From NCBI GenBank assembly GCA_963819785.1, contig CAWFXW010000028.1, positions 124,001 through 188,000 of the forward strand: 64,000 nucleotides of DNA. The letters run 5' to 3'. Positions 1 through 8,918 of this stretch are shown here, one piece after another (positions within the stretch are counted from its first letter, which is position 1; each line of letters begins with the position of its first letter). The stretch is from Palsa-504 sp963819785 (GTDB lineage Bacteria; Actinomycetota; Actinomycetes; Streptosporangiales; Streptosporangiaceae). Below the pieces are notes generated by a model, which searched no databases, was not told the origin of the DNA, and saw only the letters and a list, made by a program, of their open reading frames with translations. Position numbers and translations under genes: made by a program.

Positions 1-276
1 CTCGCCGCCGTGCCTTATGACCTGCGCGAGCGTCTCGTCCAGGTCGGCGACGTGGATCCAGATCATCGGGCCGGCGCTGGCGGCCGCCGGGCGGCCCGGC
101 ACCCACTGGCCGATCAGGCCCGGGGACACGAAGTCCTGGTAGGGGTGTTCGGTCTGCCAGCCGAAGACCGCCTGGTAGAACGCGGCGGCCCGGGCCCCGT
201 CGACGGCCGGCATCTGCAGGTAGCAGACCTGGCCGTGGATAAGGCTCCGGGCCCGGGCGGCCTCTTCCTCGGTCAT
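1..276 (-). CDS. VOC family (glyoxalase/bleomycin-resistance fold) protein, partial
   Basis: The first 92 residues of a VOC-fold protein; the gene runs off the left edge of the window. The reading frame opens at ATG 276 and carries the usual N-terminal VOC pattern: a short beta strand (CYLQMPAVD), then the helix AAAFYQAVFGW, and later MIWIHVADLDETL, the start of the second beta-alpha unit. Its ATG overlaps the stop of the upstream methyltransferase (ATGA), so the two are translationally coupled. VOC proteins include dioxygenases, isomerases and drug-binding proteins; the substrate cannot be told from this half. Confidence 0.8.
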   Translation of the reverse strand, partial: MTEEEAARARSLIHGQVCYLQMPAVDGARAAAFYQAVFGWQTEHPYQDFVSPGLIGQWVPGRPAAASAGPMIWIHVADLDETLAQVIRHGGE

Positions 277-1248
277 CGGGCTCCCCCTTCGTGCGGCCGG
301 CATTCGACCACGTAGCGGCCACTGGCCTGGGTGCGCGCGGCCACGATGTCGAGGCCGGCTTGGCGGGCCAGTTCGGTGAACTGGGTGATCGTACTGGTCT
401 TGCCGCCCGCGACCAGCATGTCGATGCCCAGCGACCGTGGTGCGTCATCGGGTGCGACGCCGCCGAGGATGGCGATCGTTGCCGTTGCGGTTGCCGCTTG
501 GGCGCAGTTGCGGAGGATGGCGACGGTCTCCTGGTCGGGCCAGTCGTTCAGGACGCTCTTGAGCAGGTACAGGTCGGCTCCCGGGGGCAGCGGGTCGAAG
601 AAGCTCTGCCCGCGGAGGGTGATCTTTTCGGTGTGCTCGGCGGCCCGGGCGATGGTGCCCGGGAGGTCGACCAGGATGCCGTGGACGTGGGGATAGCGCC
701 GCAGCAGGGAGGCGAGCATGGCGCCGGTGCCGCCCCCGACGTCGACCATGGTGCGGATCGCAGTCCAGCCGCCGGTGAGCTCGATGTCGTAGTCGGGTGT
801 GCCGTGCCCGGCGGGTCCCATCAGCGCGTCGAAGTCCGCGCCGATGTCCGGGTGCGCGGCGAGGTCTTCCCAGAACGGCCGGCCGAACACCTTCTGGTAG
901 GCCGACTGGCCGGTACGGACGTAGTCCAGCAGCGTGCCCCAGGTATGAGCCATCCGGCCGCCGATGCCGTCCAGGTTCAGGAAGCGGTCCTGGAGCCGCT
1001 CGGTGGCGCGGTTGGTGGCGAAGTGCCCCGGCGCCTGCTGCTGGAACACTCCCTTGGCGACCAGATGGCCGAGGACGGCATGCAGGGCATCGCGGTCGCA
1101 GCCGGGCCGTGGCGGCCAGGTCGGCGATGTCGTGGTGGCCCGCGGCGATGAGATCCGGCAGGCGCAGGGTCGCGGCGACCATCAGGCACCAGGGCGTAGC
1201 CAGGTCGAGCATCTGGTCGAGATCGGGTCCGTCGTCGTCATCTAGCAT
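273..1248 (-). CDS. SAM-dependent O-methyltransferase (acetylserotonin OMT-like), frame broken
   Basis: A small-molecule O-methyltransferase of the plant COMT-like class common in actinomycete secondary metabolism. The N-terminal dimerisation/winged-helix part (LDLATPWCLMVAATLRLPDLI, then HHDIADLAAAT-type recognition) starts at ATG 1248. The SAM-binding domain (MVDVGGGTGAMLASLL, later LYLLKSVLNDWPDQ) lies in a different frame. The two halves join if one base is removed from the CCC run near 1107, giving the expected ...TAGCDRDALHAVLGHLVAKGVF. This is either a sequencing error or a recent inactivation. It is coupled to the VOC gene downstream and divergent from the AraC gene, which is a plausible regulator. 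Substrate unknown. Confidence 0.8.
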
Positions 1249-1325
1249 CGTGACGTGTCCTTCCTGGTCGCCTTGATCGTGCCACCGCGCGCGCGACCCG
1301 GTCTTGGAGAAAAGGGACACCGGCT

Positions 1326-2132
1326 GTGACCGTTCTCGTGCGCCGGCCCGGGCCGCCGTTGCGCGGGCTGGTGCGGGCCATCACCTACCAGGCCGGCGAG
1401 CAGCCGCGAACGTCGGTCGAGAAGATCCTGCCCGGACCCGGGGCCAGCCTGTGGATCAACCTGAACCGCGATGAGTTCCGCTCGTTCAGCGAGGCTGGGC
1501 AGGTCGTGCGGGTACCCGGGGCGATGCTGGCCGGGCCGCCCAGCCGGGCGGCGGTGATCGAATTCGAGCAGGGCCGGGAGCACATATCGGTGACGTTCGC
1601 GCCCGGCGCCGCGGGCTGCTTCTTCGCGCCGCCGCTGGACGCGACACGGGACCTGCAGGTACCGCTGGGCGACGTGTGGGGCCGGCCAGGCGCCGCGTTG
1701 CGCGAAAGGGTGCTCGGGGCCGCCACGCCGGCCGATGCGCTGGCGTTGGTAGAGGACGCGCTGCTCGGTACGTTCGCTGGTGCTCCCGACCTGCTGGTCG
1801 TGGCCGCGTGCGGGGCGCTGTCGGCGGGGATGCCGGTCGGCAAGGTCGCGGCGGACCTCGGGGTGCTGCCCCGGACCCTTCGCCGGCGGTTCACGGCGCA
1901 GGTGGGGCTCGGCCCGAAGCGTTTCGCCCGGGTGCAGCGGCTGCAGCGGGTGGTGCGGGATCTCGACGGGTGTTCGGCGGTCGACTGGGCGGGCGTAGCC
2001 GCCCGGCACGGGTATGCCGACCAGTCGCATCTGGTGGCGGAGTTCGGCCAGCTGGCGGGCGTGACGCCGACCGAGTACCTGAGGTCCCGGATCGGCGGGC
2101 CCAACCACTTGTCGGTGGTGCCGACGGCGTGA
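1326..2132 (+). CDS. AraC family transcriptional regulator
   Basis: A 268-residue regulator. The N-terminal half resembles the DUF6597-type sensory domain (ILPGPGASLWINL near residue 35, FAPGAAGCFFAPPL near 92). The C-terminal half is an AraC double helix-turn-helix (PVGKVAADLGVLPRTLRRRF and VDWAGVAARHGYADQSHLVAEF...GVTPTEYL). The GTG at 1326 is preceded by a purine-rich stretch (GGAGAAAAGGG) and matches the family start. It diverges from the methyltransferase-VOC pair with under 80 bp between them, so shared control is likely. The effector is unknown. Confidence 0.9.
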   Translation: MTVLVRRPGPPLRGLVRAITYQAGEQPRTSVEKILPGPGASLWINLNRDEFRSFSEAGQVVRVPGAMLAGPPSRAAVIEFEQGREHISVTFAPGAAGCFFAPPLDATRDLQVPLGDVWGRPGAALRERVLGAATPADALALVEDALLGTFAGAPDLLVVAACGALSAGMPVGKVAADLGVLPRTLRRRFTAQVGLGPKRFARVQRLQRVVRDLDGCSAVDWAGVAARHGYADQSHLVAEFGQLAGVTPTEYLRSRIGGPNHLSVVPTA

Positions 2133-2148
2133 ACCACGGCCCGTTCGG
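2129..2148 (+). repeat. Single-arm copy of the 20-nt hairpin element
   Basis: Twenty bases that begin just before the AraC stop codon are identical to 15531-15550, the left arm of the hairpin after the sulfoquinovose synthase gene. Both copies are followed by an A-rich AAAATGA stretch. The second arm is missing here, so this copy cannot form the long stem. It looks like a dispersed palindromic repeat or a decayed terminator. Confidence 0.6.
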
Positions 2149-2192
2149 CAGAAAATGAGAGGAGGGCGGGGGTCAGGGGGTCCGTGCGGCGG

Positions 2193-4261
2193 TCAGCCGG
2201 CGCGGGCGGCTTCGAGCTCGGTGCGGAAGCGCTCGTAGTCGGCGAGTTCGCCGCCCGTGGGAGCCAGCACCAGGTCGCTGGTGACGGCGGCGATGCGGGT
2301 CATGATGGCCTGGTTGGCCTGCTCTCGCTCGCGGTCGGCCGCGAGCACGACCATGTTCTGGCACCACGATTCGACCAGCCAGCCCAGCAGCACCAGCGCG
2401 ACGACCATGACCGCCAGCCAGGGCACCAGCGACGTGGCGCTGATCAGCGAGGACGACTTGTGCGAGCCGTGCAGGGCCAGGATCAGCGCGATCCAGACCA
2501 GCCCGGCCAGCGTCAGCAGCATCAGCAGCCACTGGGCCAGCGCGATCAGCCGCCACCATCCGGTGACCTTGTCCCGTGACGGCAGACCGTCGGCCACGGC
2601 CGCGCCCAGGGCCGACTGGGCCTCGCTGGCGCGCGACCGGGCCGCCGCCCGCACCGTCCGCGACCAGGGCTCCGGGAGCGAGCCGCCCACCTCATCGGTG
2701 AATACCGTGATCGCGTTGTCGATGTCGGATCGCTGCGCCTGGACGACATCGGCGGGGTCGCCGGCCAGCAGCTTGCGCGCCGAGGTCGGCCCGGCACCGG
2801 CGCCGCGGAGCCGCGCGGCCAGCCGCCCGAGCGGCCAGCCGATGTAGCTCGCGGCCCGGCGCTCACGGGCGCCGTTCAGCGTCTCCGTCGCGGCCGCCAC
2901 CCCGGCGGCCTTGGCGAACGCCGTGGTCAGCGCGGCGGCCGGACCCGACGGTATGTACATCACCGGGTCCAGCGCGGACGCGTCGCTCCCCCGGCCGTCG
3001 GGCGTGGCGTCCTCCCACGGCGGACGCGACGTCGCGGCCGGCTGGGCCGGCGCGGCGGTGGTCTGCCAGGGCTGCCAGTCGCTGGTGCTGGCCGTCCGGC
3101 CGTTGCCCGGGCTCGTGTCGTTCCCGGTCCCGGTCCCGACCGGCCACGGTGGCGCCGTGCCAGCGGGATCGTCCGTGCTGTCGCTATCGACCCAGCCGTC
3201 TTGCTCCCAGGGAGGGCGTTCCGGCGGCGGGTGGTGTCCGCGCCGTTCGCGCTGCCCGGGCCGTCTGCGGTGGCCGGGGCGTTCGCGGTGCCTGGCTCGG
3301 TCGCGGTGTAGGCGGTCGTGGTGTAGGCGGTCGCCGCGCTGGCAGCCGGCGCCGTGGCCAGGTGCGGGGCGGACGTTCCGGGCGCGAGCCAGCCGGGCAC
3401 GGAGTCTCCGGCGTAGACGGCGAACCGCTCCAGCAGGGCACCGATGTCGGCCGCGATCCGCTCGCTGGCCGCCTGCCGGACCGCGACCACGGTGGCGAGC
3501 GTGCGGCGCAGCTCGTTCAGGCCCGCCCCGGTGGACGCGGAGGTCACCAGCACGGGCGTCTCCATCAGCCCTTCGGCGTCGAGTAGCCGACGCAGGTCGG
3601 CCGCGCAGTCTTCAACCTGGTCGGGGGTCAGCGTGTCGGCCTTGTTGAGCACCACCGTGGTCACCGCCGCGTGCCCGGCCAGCGGGACCAGGTACCGCCG
3701 GTGCACGGACGCATCCGCGTACTTCAACGGGTCGAGCACCCAGACCAGCATGTCGGCCAGTTTGACCAGGCGGTCGACCATGGCCGCCGAGCCGCTGACC
3801 ACCGAGTCGTGATCGGGCAGGTCGAGCAGGAGCAGCCCGGTGAGCGACGCCTCGCCTTCGTCCAGCGCGCTGGCCCGCCCGTAGCGGTGCCGCCGCTGCA
3901 CGCTGAGCCAGTCAAGCAGCGGGGCGGCACCCTCCATCCCCCACACGCATGCGTGCAGGTGCTTGGTGGTCGGCCGCATCACCCCGGCAGGCGAGAAGGA
4001 CGCCCCGGCCAGGGCGTTGAACAGCGAGGACTTGCCGCTCCCGGTGCCGCCCGCCAGCGCGACCACGGTGTGCGAGGCGGACATCCGCATCCGCTCACCG
4101 GACCGCCGGAGCAGCGTCTCGGAGTCGGTGAGGAGTTCCTGGCTGAACCCCTCGGATCCAGTTCGCCCGGACGCGATCTTGGTCAGCTCGGTGAGGGCGG
4201 CCAGCCTGGCGGGCAGCCGCGAGTGGCCGAGCCCGGTCAACCCGATCGTGTTCGCTGTCAC
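2193..4261 (-). CDS. YfjP-like membrane-anchored GTPase, frame broken
   Basis: The second gene of a GTPase pair. It has a P-loop GTPase domain near the N terminus with G1 GGTGSGKSS (about residue 71), G2 RPTTKH, G3 DLPDHDS and G4 NKAD. A long Ala/Thr/Pro linker follows, then a C-terminal part with two adjacent hydrophobic helices (WLLMLLTLAGLVWIALILAL and LVPWLAVMVVALVLLGWLV). The N- and C-terminal parts are in different frames; the change falls at about 3210-3245, in the GGCGGCGGG-rich linker. The start is GTG at 4261, overlapping the stop of the upstream dynamin-like gene (GTGA), so the two are translationally coupled. Such pairs probably remodel or sense membranes; the exact role is unknown. 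Confidence 0.8.
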
Positions 4262-6819
4262 CTAACCGCCTCAAGCGAGTATTCCGCCTGGTACAGCCGG
4301 ATCGCCGCAACGTCGTCGCAGGGCCCGGCGGACTCGATCACTTCGATGTACCTGACCATTTCCTCGTCGAGGAGCAGCCGGACCCGGTGGATCAGGTCCG
4401 CGCGGGCCTTGGCCAGGATCCCGGCCAGCATCCCGGAGCCGTATACCGGAGGCCAGCAGCCGCCGCGGTTCGTTGTGGATGCTGGTGCCCTCGTCCTCGG
4501 CGCCGTTGACCGCCGCCGCGCCCGGCGCGTCCTCGCCGAGCATGGCGACCAGGACGACCAGGCCGAGCGACTCGTCATCGAAGGAAACCCGCTTGGCGCC
4601 GGGCCTTTGATCCTCGGCTTCCACGAGCCGGGCCAGGTGGTCCTGCCAGGCGCCGACGGCGCGCGCCGCGCGCAGCGGCAGGTCCGCCGAGGACCGGCTG
4701 AACGCGGCGGCCTGGCTGGCCTCGGACGGTTCAGCCGTCTGCGCCCTGGTCCTAGCCGCTGGCCCCGGCCCTCGCGCCGGTCGTTGCCGTGGTCGTGGCC
4801 GCGGTCCCGAAGGCGGACTCGAAGACCTGTTTGGCGTACTCGCCGCGGGCCCGGTCGGCGGCCGCGTCCTCGAGCAGGACGGTGCCCGCCGGGCTGCCGC
4901 GCCAGCTGGCGTCCACGTGCTCGGCGGCACGGTCCGCGATGGACACGATGAACGACTCGATCGCTTCACGCAGCGCGGTGTTGAGGGCCGCGTTGTGCGA
5001 CGGCCCGCGGCGGGCGCGCTTGCCCTTTTTCGCGCTCTTGGCCGGCTTGCCGCCGCGGCGCGGGCGCAGGTCGCCGCCGACCACGCAGTCCTGCCAGCGC
5101 GCCAGCACCTCGCCGGTGAGCAGGCTGCCGTTCTTCATGCCCGCGTTCGCCTCGGCGAAGGCCCGCTCGTAGGAGGTCTCCGCCGTCCGGCGCAGCTCGC
5201 CGCGCAGCACGACCTGCGCCTCGACGTGGGCGGCCATGGCCGGTACCCGGGACTTGAACGTGTCGAGCACGCCCGAACATGGTCTGGGAGAGCACCGCGA
5301 CCCGGCGGTCGCTGCGGGCGGCGGTATCGGCGAGCCAGTCGCGGATCGGCTGGTAGGCGTCGTGCGGCAGCATGCCGTCGATGAGCGGGGTCTCCAGGAT
5401 CACGAAGCGGTTCTCGGCCGCGATCCCGTTGGCGTCGAGCATGGCGTTGAAGTGATCATTTAGCTCGGTCCGGTAGGCCTGCGGGATCCGGGACAGGACC
5501 ACGCCGAGCGAGGCCTTGCGCTCGCGGGCGTGCTGGAGGATCTCCCACACCGGCCCGTCGGCGTAGCGGCTGGCGCTGGTCATGAACAGCCACAGGTCCG
5601 AGGCGTCGAGGAACTGGTAGGCGAACTCGTGGTGGGCCTTGACCACCGAGTCGATGTCGGGGGTGTCCAGCAGCGCGATGCCCCGCGGCATGCCCTCGCT
5701 GGCGGCCAGCACCAGCAGGCCGTCGCGGCCCGGCCGGGCCAGGCCCTCCTGGCGGACCCGGGGCAAGGTGGGCAGGAAGTTGTTCTCGGCGAACCAGTCG
5801 ATGTCGTCGGGGTGGCAGGCGAGGACCGGGCTGTTGGTGGTCGGCCGGCGCACGCCGGTCGCGCTCACGTGGGAGCCGACGATGCTGTTCACCAGGGTCG
5901 ACTTCCCGGCCCCGGTGGAGCCGACCAGGGCCACGAGCACCGGGGCGGCGGAGCGGCGCACGCGGGGAAGCAGGTAGTCGTCGATCTGGCTGAGGAGCTT
6001 GGTGCGTTCGGTCTTTACCTCGGCTGAACCGTCGATCTCGAACACCAGCGGGATGGCCGCGATCCGCTTGCGCAGGTTGAGCAGCGCGGCCTCGAGCAGG
6101 CGCGCGTCCACGCGTACGTGGGCCTCGGTGGCCGGGAACGCCGGGGGTGCCTGGGCCTGGGGCGCCGGGGTTGCCTGAGGCGGCTGAGGCGGCTGGGAGG
6201 GTGCCAGGCTCTCGGTTGCCGGGGCTGAGGCGGCCGGCGTGGCGTCGCTCGGGGTGGTCTCGGCGATGCTGACGTCATCGGGCTGGCCGGCCGGGGCCGC
6301 TACCTCGGGCGGAGTCTGATTGCGGACCGTGGTGTCATCACCTGCAGCGTCATCCGTGTGATCCGGATCAACCATGGTATTTGGTTTGTCCGCTTTAGGC
6401 GGCTGATTCGCTTGATCTTCCGGAGACGGCGGGGATGCAAGGGTTTGCGAGTTCTGGGGCTTGTGTTCCTCGAGTTGAGATTGAGGCTCCTGAGACGCGG
6501 ACGCGACTGACTGGGGTGCTGGCGGCAGCGGCGACGAACCCGGGGGGCCGGCTGATGATCCCGCCGGGATGGGTGCGGAAGGCGGGCTGGCGGACGATTC
6601 TGCGAGGCCCTGGCCAGATTCTTCCGGTCTACCCAGGGCAGGCATCACGAGGGTGTCATCCCCGTTCCGCCGCTGGCCCTCACCACCGCCCGAATCATCA
6701 CTGGTCAGATGGCTGACGCCAGGGTCATCAAAGTCGGCAGCCGCAACAACGCCTGCGCCGGGCTCGCCATGTCGGCCGGCTTCAGACGCTGGGGACGCCG
6801 CTACGCCCTGACCTTCCAT
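4258..6819 (-). CDS. Dynamin-like GTPase, several frame breaks
   Basis: The first gene of the GTPase pair, about 850 residues when repaired. The first 200 residues are Ser/Pro/Ala-rich and disordered. The GTPase domain then follows: G1 GSTGAGKST, G2 RRPTTNS and G3 DTPDIDS. A G4 NKxD is not obvious (LSRIPQ sits in its place), as in many bacterial dynamin relatives. The frame changes near 5272 (after SQTMFG, continuing as VLDTFKSRVP), near 4760 and near 4450, ending with YQAEYSLEAVR and TGA. The breaks lie in GC-rich homopolymers and look like indel errors. The product probably forms a heteromer with the downstream GTPase, as bacterial dynamin pairs do; that is an inference from gene order. Confidence 0.78.
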
Positions 6820-6918
6820 TGTTCCAATGGCCTCCTCAAACCCTGGAACCCCCGCTTGTCGGGAGACTTGGGTCTACCGGGTCCCCGGCAGTCGCCTAGC
6901 ACGCGGAGTTTATCCCCT

Positions 6919-8292
6919 TCACCAGGCGGTTACATCGCGCATGAGCTCTGTTATCTCTGCCGCGATATCCACCACGTCGCCGACCACGACAATCGCGGGC
7001 GGCCGGATGCCCTCTCGTGTCACCATGCCTTCCACTTGTTCCAGTGATGAGCTAATTGTGCGCTGCGTCGGCATCGTCCCGTCTGCGATTACGGAAACGG
7101 GTGTATCCGGACTGCGTCCATGCCGTAGCAGTTCGGCGGCTACCGCGCCGATCCGCTGCACCGACATCAGCAGGACCAGGGTCCCTGTGCTTCCGCCGAG
7201 CAATGCCCAGTCCACCGTAGACCGATCGTCGCCCGGCGGGACGTGAACCGACACAACATGGAACTCCTGCGCCACCCCGCGGTGGGTCACCGGCAGCCAG
7301 GCGCTGGTAGGCACGCCCACCGCGCTGGTCACCCCTGGTACCACGGTGACTGGCACGCCAGCCCGCAGGCAGGCCAGGACTTCCTCGGCGCCCCGGCCGA
7401 ACACGAACGGGTCACCGCCCTTGAGCCTAGCCACGAACCGGCCCGCCCGGGCCCGTTCGATCAGGGTGGCGTTGATCTGATCCTGGGGCATGGCCCGCCC
7501 GTAGGGGATCTTGCTGACGTCGATGATCTCGACGTCCGCGGGCAGTTCGTCAAGCAGTGAGGTGGGAGCGAGCCGGTCGGTGAGCACCACGTCGGCCTCG
7601 GCCAGCAGTTGGCGGCCGCGCACGGTGATCAGCCCGGGATCACCCGGGCCGCCGCCGATGATCGCCACGCCGCTGCGGTGCCCGCGCGCATGCCGGGCAC
7701 TCAGCTGGCCGGTCCGCAGCCCGGTGAGGATCGCGTCCCTGATCGCCGCGCTGCGCCGCGGGTCGCCGCTGAGCACGCCAACCTGGACCGAACGGCGCTG
7801 CGTACCGGCCCCCTGAGCGTCACTAGCGCGGACGTCACCGGTACGGCCGCCGCCGGCGCGGACCTCGGTTGGGATGCCGTCAGCGCGGACCTCGGTTGGG
7901 ATGTCGTCAGCGCGGAACTCGGTTGGGATGTCGTCGGCCCGGCCCGAGGCTGGGGTCCACGCGGCCGAGGCCTCGGCGTTGTCAGCTCGGACGGACCAGA
8001 CATGTTGCTGCTCGGCGGCGGCCGCGATGGCCGCGTTCACCGCGGCGTCGTCGGTGCAGGCGCAGGCCAGCCAGGCGCCAGCCAGGTCGCCGTCGGCGTA
8101 GCGGCGCCGTTCCCACCGGATCCGGCCGGCCGCGGCAAGGTCCTCCAGGGACGTGGTGGCTGAGGGTGAGACCAGGACGATGTCGGCGCCCGCGTGGAGC
8201 AGCGCGGGGATCCGGCGGGTGGCAACCGCTCCCCCGCCGACGATCACCACCCGGCGGTTCTGCAGCCGGAGCCCCAGTAGGTACGCGTCCAT
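6919..8292 (-). CDS. cysG: Siroheme synthase: precorrin-2 dehydrogenase fused to uroporphyrinogen-III C-methyltransferase
   Basis: A 457-residue CysG-type fusion. Residues 1-110 are the NAD-binding precorrin-2 dehydrogenase/ferrochelatase part (VVIVGGGAVATRRIPALL). The C-terminal 240 residues are the SAM uroporphyrinogen-III methyltransferase (GGGPGDPGLITVRG, then MPQDQINATL and RLKGGDPFVFGRGAEE, then VVPGVTSAVGVP). It makes precorrin-2 and siroheme for sulfite/nitrite reduction and feeds the cobalamin genes just upstream. The linker contains three tandem copies of a nine-residue unit (RADDIPTEV type), which is unusual. The ATG at 8292 fits the family start. No B12 riboswitch is visible upstream. 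Confidence 0.92.
   Translation of the reverse strand: MDAYLLGLRLQNRRVVIVGGGAVATRRIPALLHAGADIVLVSPSATTSLEDLAAAGRIRWERRRYADGDLAGAWLACACTDDAAVNAAIAAAAEQQHVWSVRADNAEASAAWTPASGRADDIPTEFRADDIPTEVRADGIPTEVRAGGGRTGDVRASDAQGAGTQRRSVQVGVLSGDPRRSAAIRDAILTGLRTGQLSARHARGHRSGVAIIGGGPGDPGLITVRGRQLLAEADVVLTDRLAPTSLLDELPADVEIIDVSKIPYGRAMPQDQINATLIERARAGRFVARLKGGDPFVFGRGAEEVLACLRAGVPVTVVPGVTSAVGVPTSAWLPVTHRGVAQEFHVVSVHVPPGDDRSTVDWALLGGSTGTLVLLMSVQRIGAVAAELLRHGRSPDTPVSVIADGTMPTQRTISSSLEQVEGMVTREGIRPPAIVVVGDVVDIAAEITELMRDVTAW
7856..7936. repeat. 27-bp tandem repeat, three copies, inside cysG
   Basis: Three head-to-tail 27-bp units at 7856-7882, 7883-7909 and 7910-7936, differing by only a few bases. They encode three in-frame nine-residue blocks in the linker between the two enzyme domains of the siroheme synthase. 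Because the unit is a multiple of three, copy number can vary without breaking the gene. Confidence 0.9.
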
Positions 8293-8918
8293 GGCTCCAT
8301 ATCCTCGCGGGCTAACGACGTCCTTGTTACCACGACGCGCTCCCGATGGGAGCGGTTCGCTATCCGGCGCGGTCCGGCTTTGTCCCGCTATGTCCCAACA
8401 TCACATTGAGACATTTCCGGCGTCGGCCATGATCACGGGCAGAAAATGCCGTATTCGGCCAGAACTGCCCGCGATCATGAAACGGCACGAGCCGAGGGCG
8501 GTTTCCTTAAGTTCCTGGCTTTGCGCCAGGACAGCATGGTTGTGGCAAGGGTGCGGCTCTTGTGGAGGGAGGGCCAGGGACGTAGCATTCTGCGCACCAC
8601 AGGACCCGCCAGCACCGCCACCGCTGGGGCATGCGTCCCGGTTTCCGGGTCGATGTGACGTTGTACCTGCTCTTTCAGGGCCCATGTGACATCGACCAGC
8701 ACACCAGCGCCCGCGAGCCCGGCAGATCAGCACAACTCCCGCCAGAAGAGCCGCACCCTAGGAGGCAATCATGTCGTTGGGGCGGGTCGGGTGGTGACGG
8801 GGAGGTAGGTGGGGCGGAGTGTCCGAGGAAGGCCCGGGGAGCTTGGGCGCGGCCTCGGCCGATAGCGCAGCGGGCACGATCGAGCTGGTGCTGGAGTGGT
8901 TGCTGGGGCGCGTCGCGG
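8293..8918. other. Non-coding stretch with a long imperfect hairpin
   Basis: About 620 bases between the siroheme synthase start and the BluB-CobT stop, with no convincing gene. It holds an inverted repeat at 8428-8442/8465-8479 (CATGATCACGGGCAG against CTGCCCGCGATCATG, one mismatch, 22-base loop). A second, weaker dyad is GTCGATGT...ACATCGAC near 8650-8700. The promoter for cysG should lie here. I see no cobalamin-riboswitch B12 box. Confidence 0.6.
8428..8479. terminator. 15-bp stem hairpin between cysG and bluB-cobT
   Basis: The arms 8428-8442 and 8465-8479 pair over 15 bases with one mismatch around a 22-base loop. No U-run follows, so this could be a Rho-independent-like terminator of actinomycete type or a copy of a dispersed palindromic element. 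It lies between two genes on the same strand, so it could separate their transcripts. Confidence 0.45.

Noticed and set aside
8293..8918. Cobalamin riboswitch ahead of the tetrapyrrole genes
   Set aside because: The B12 box and the conserved GCCACTG-type core could not be found on either strand; only hairpins are present.
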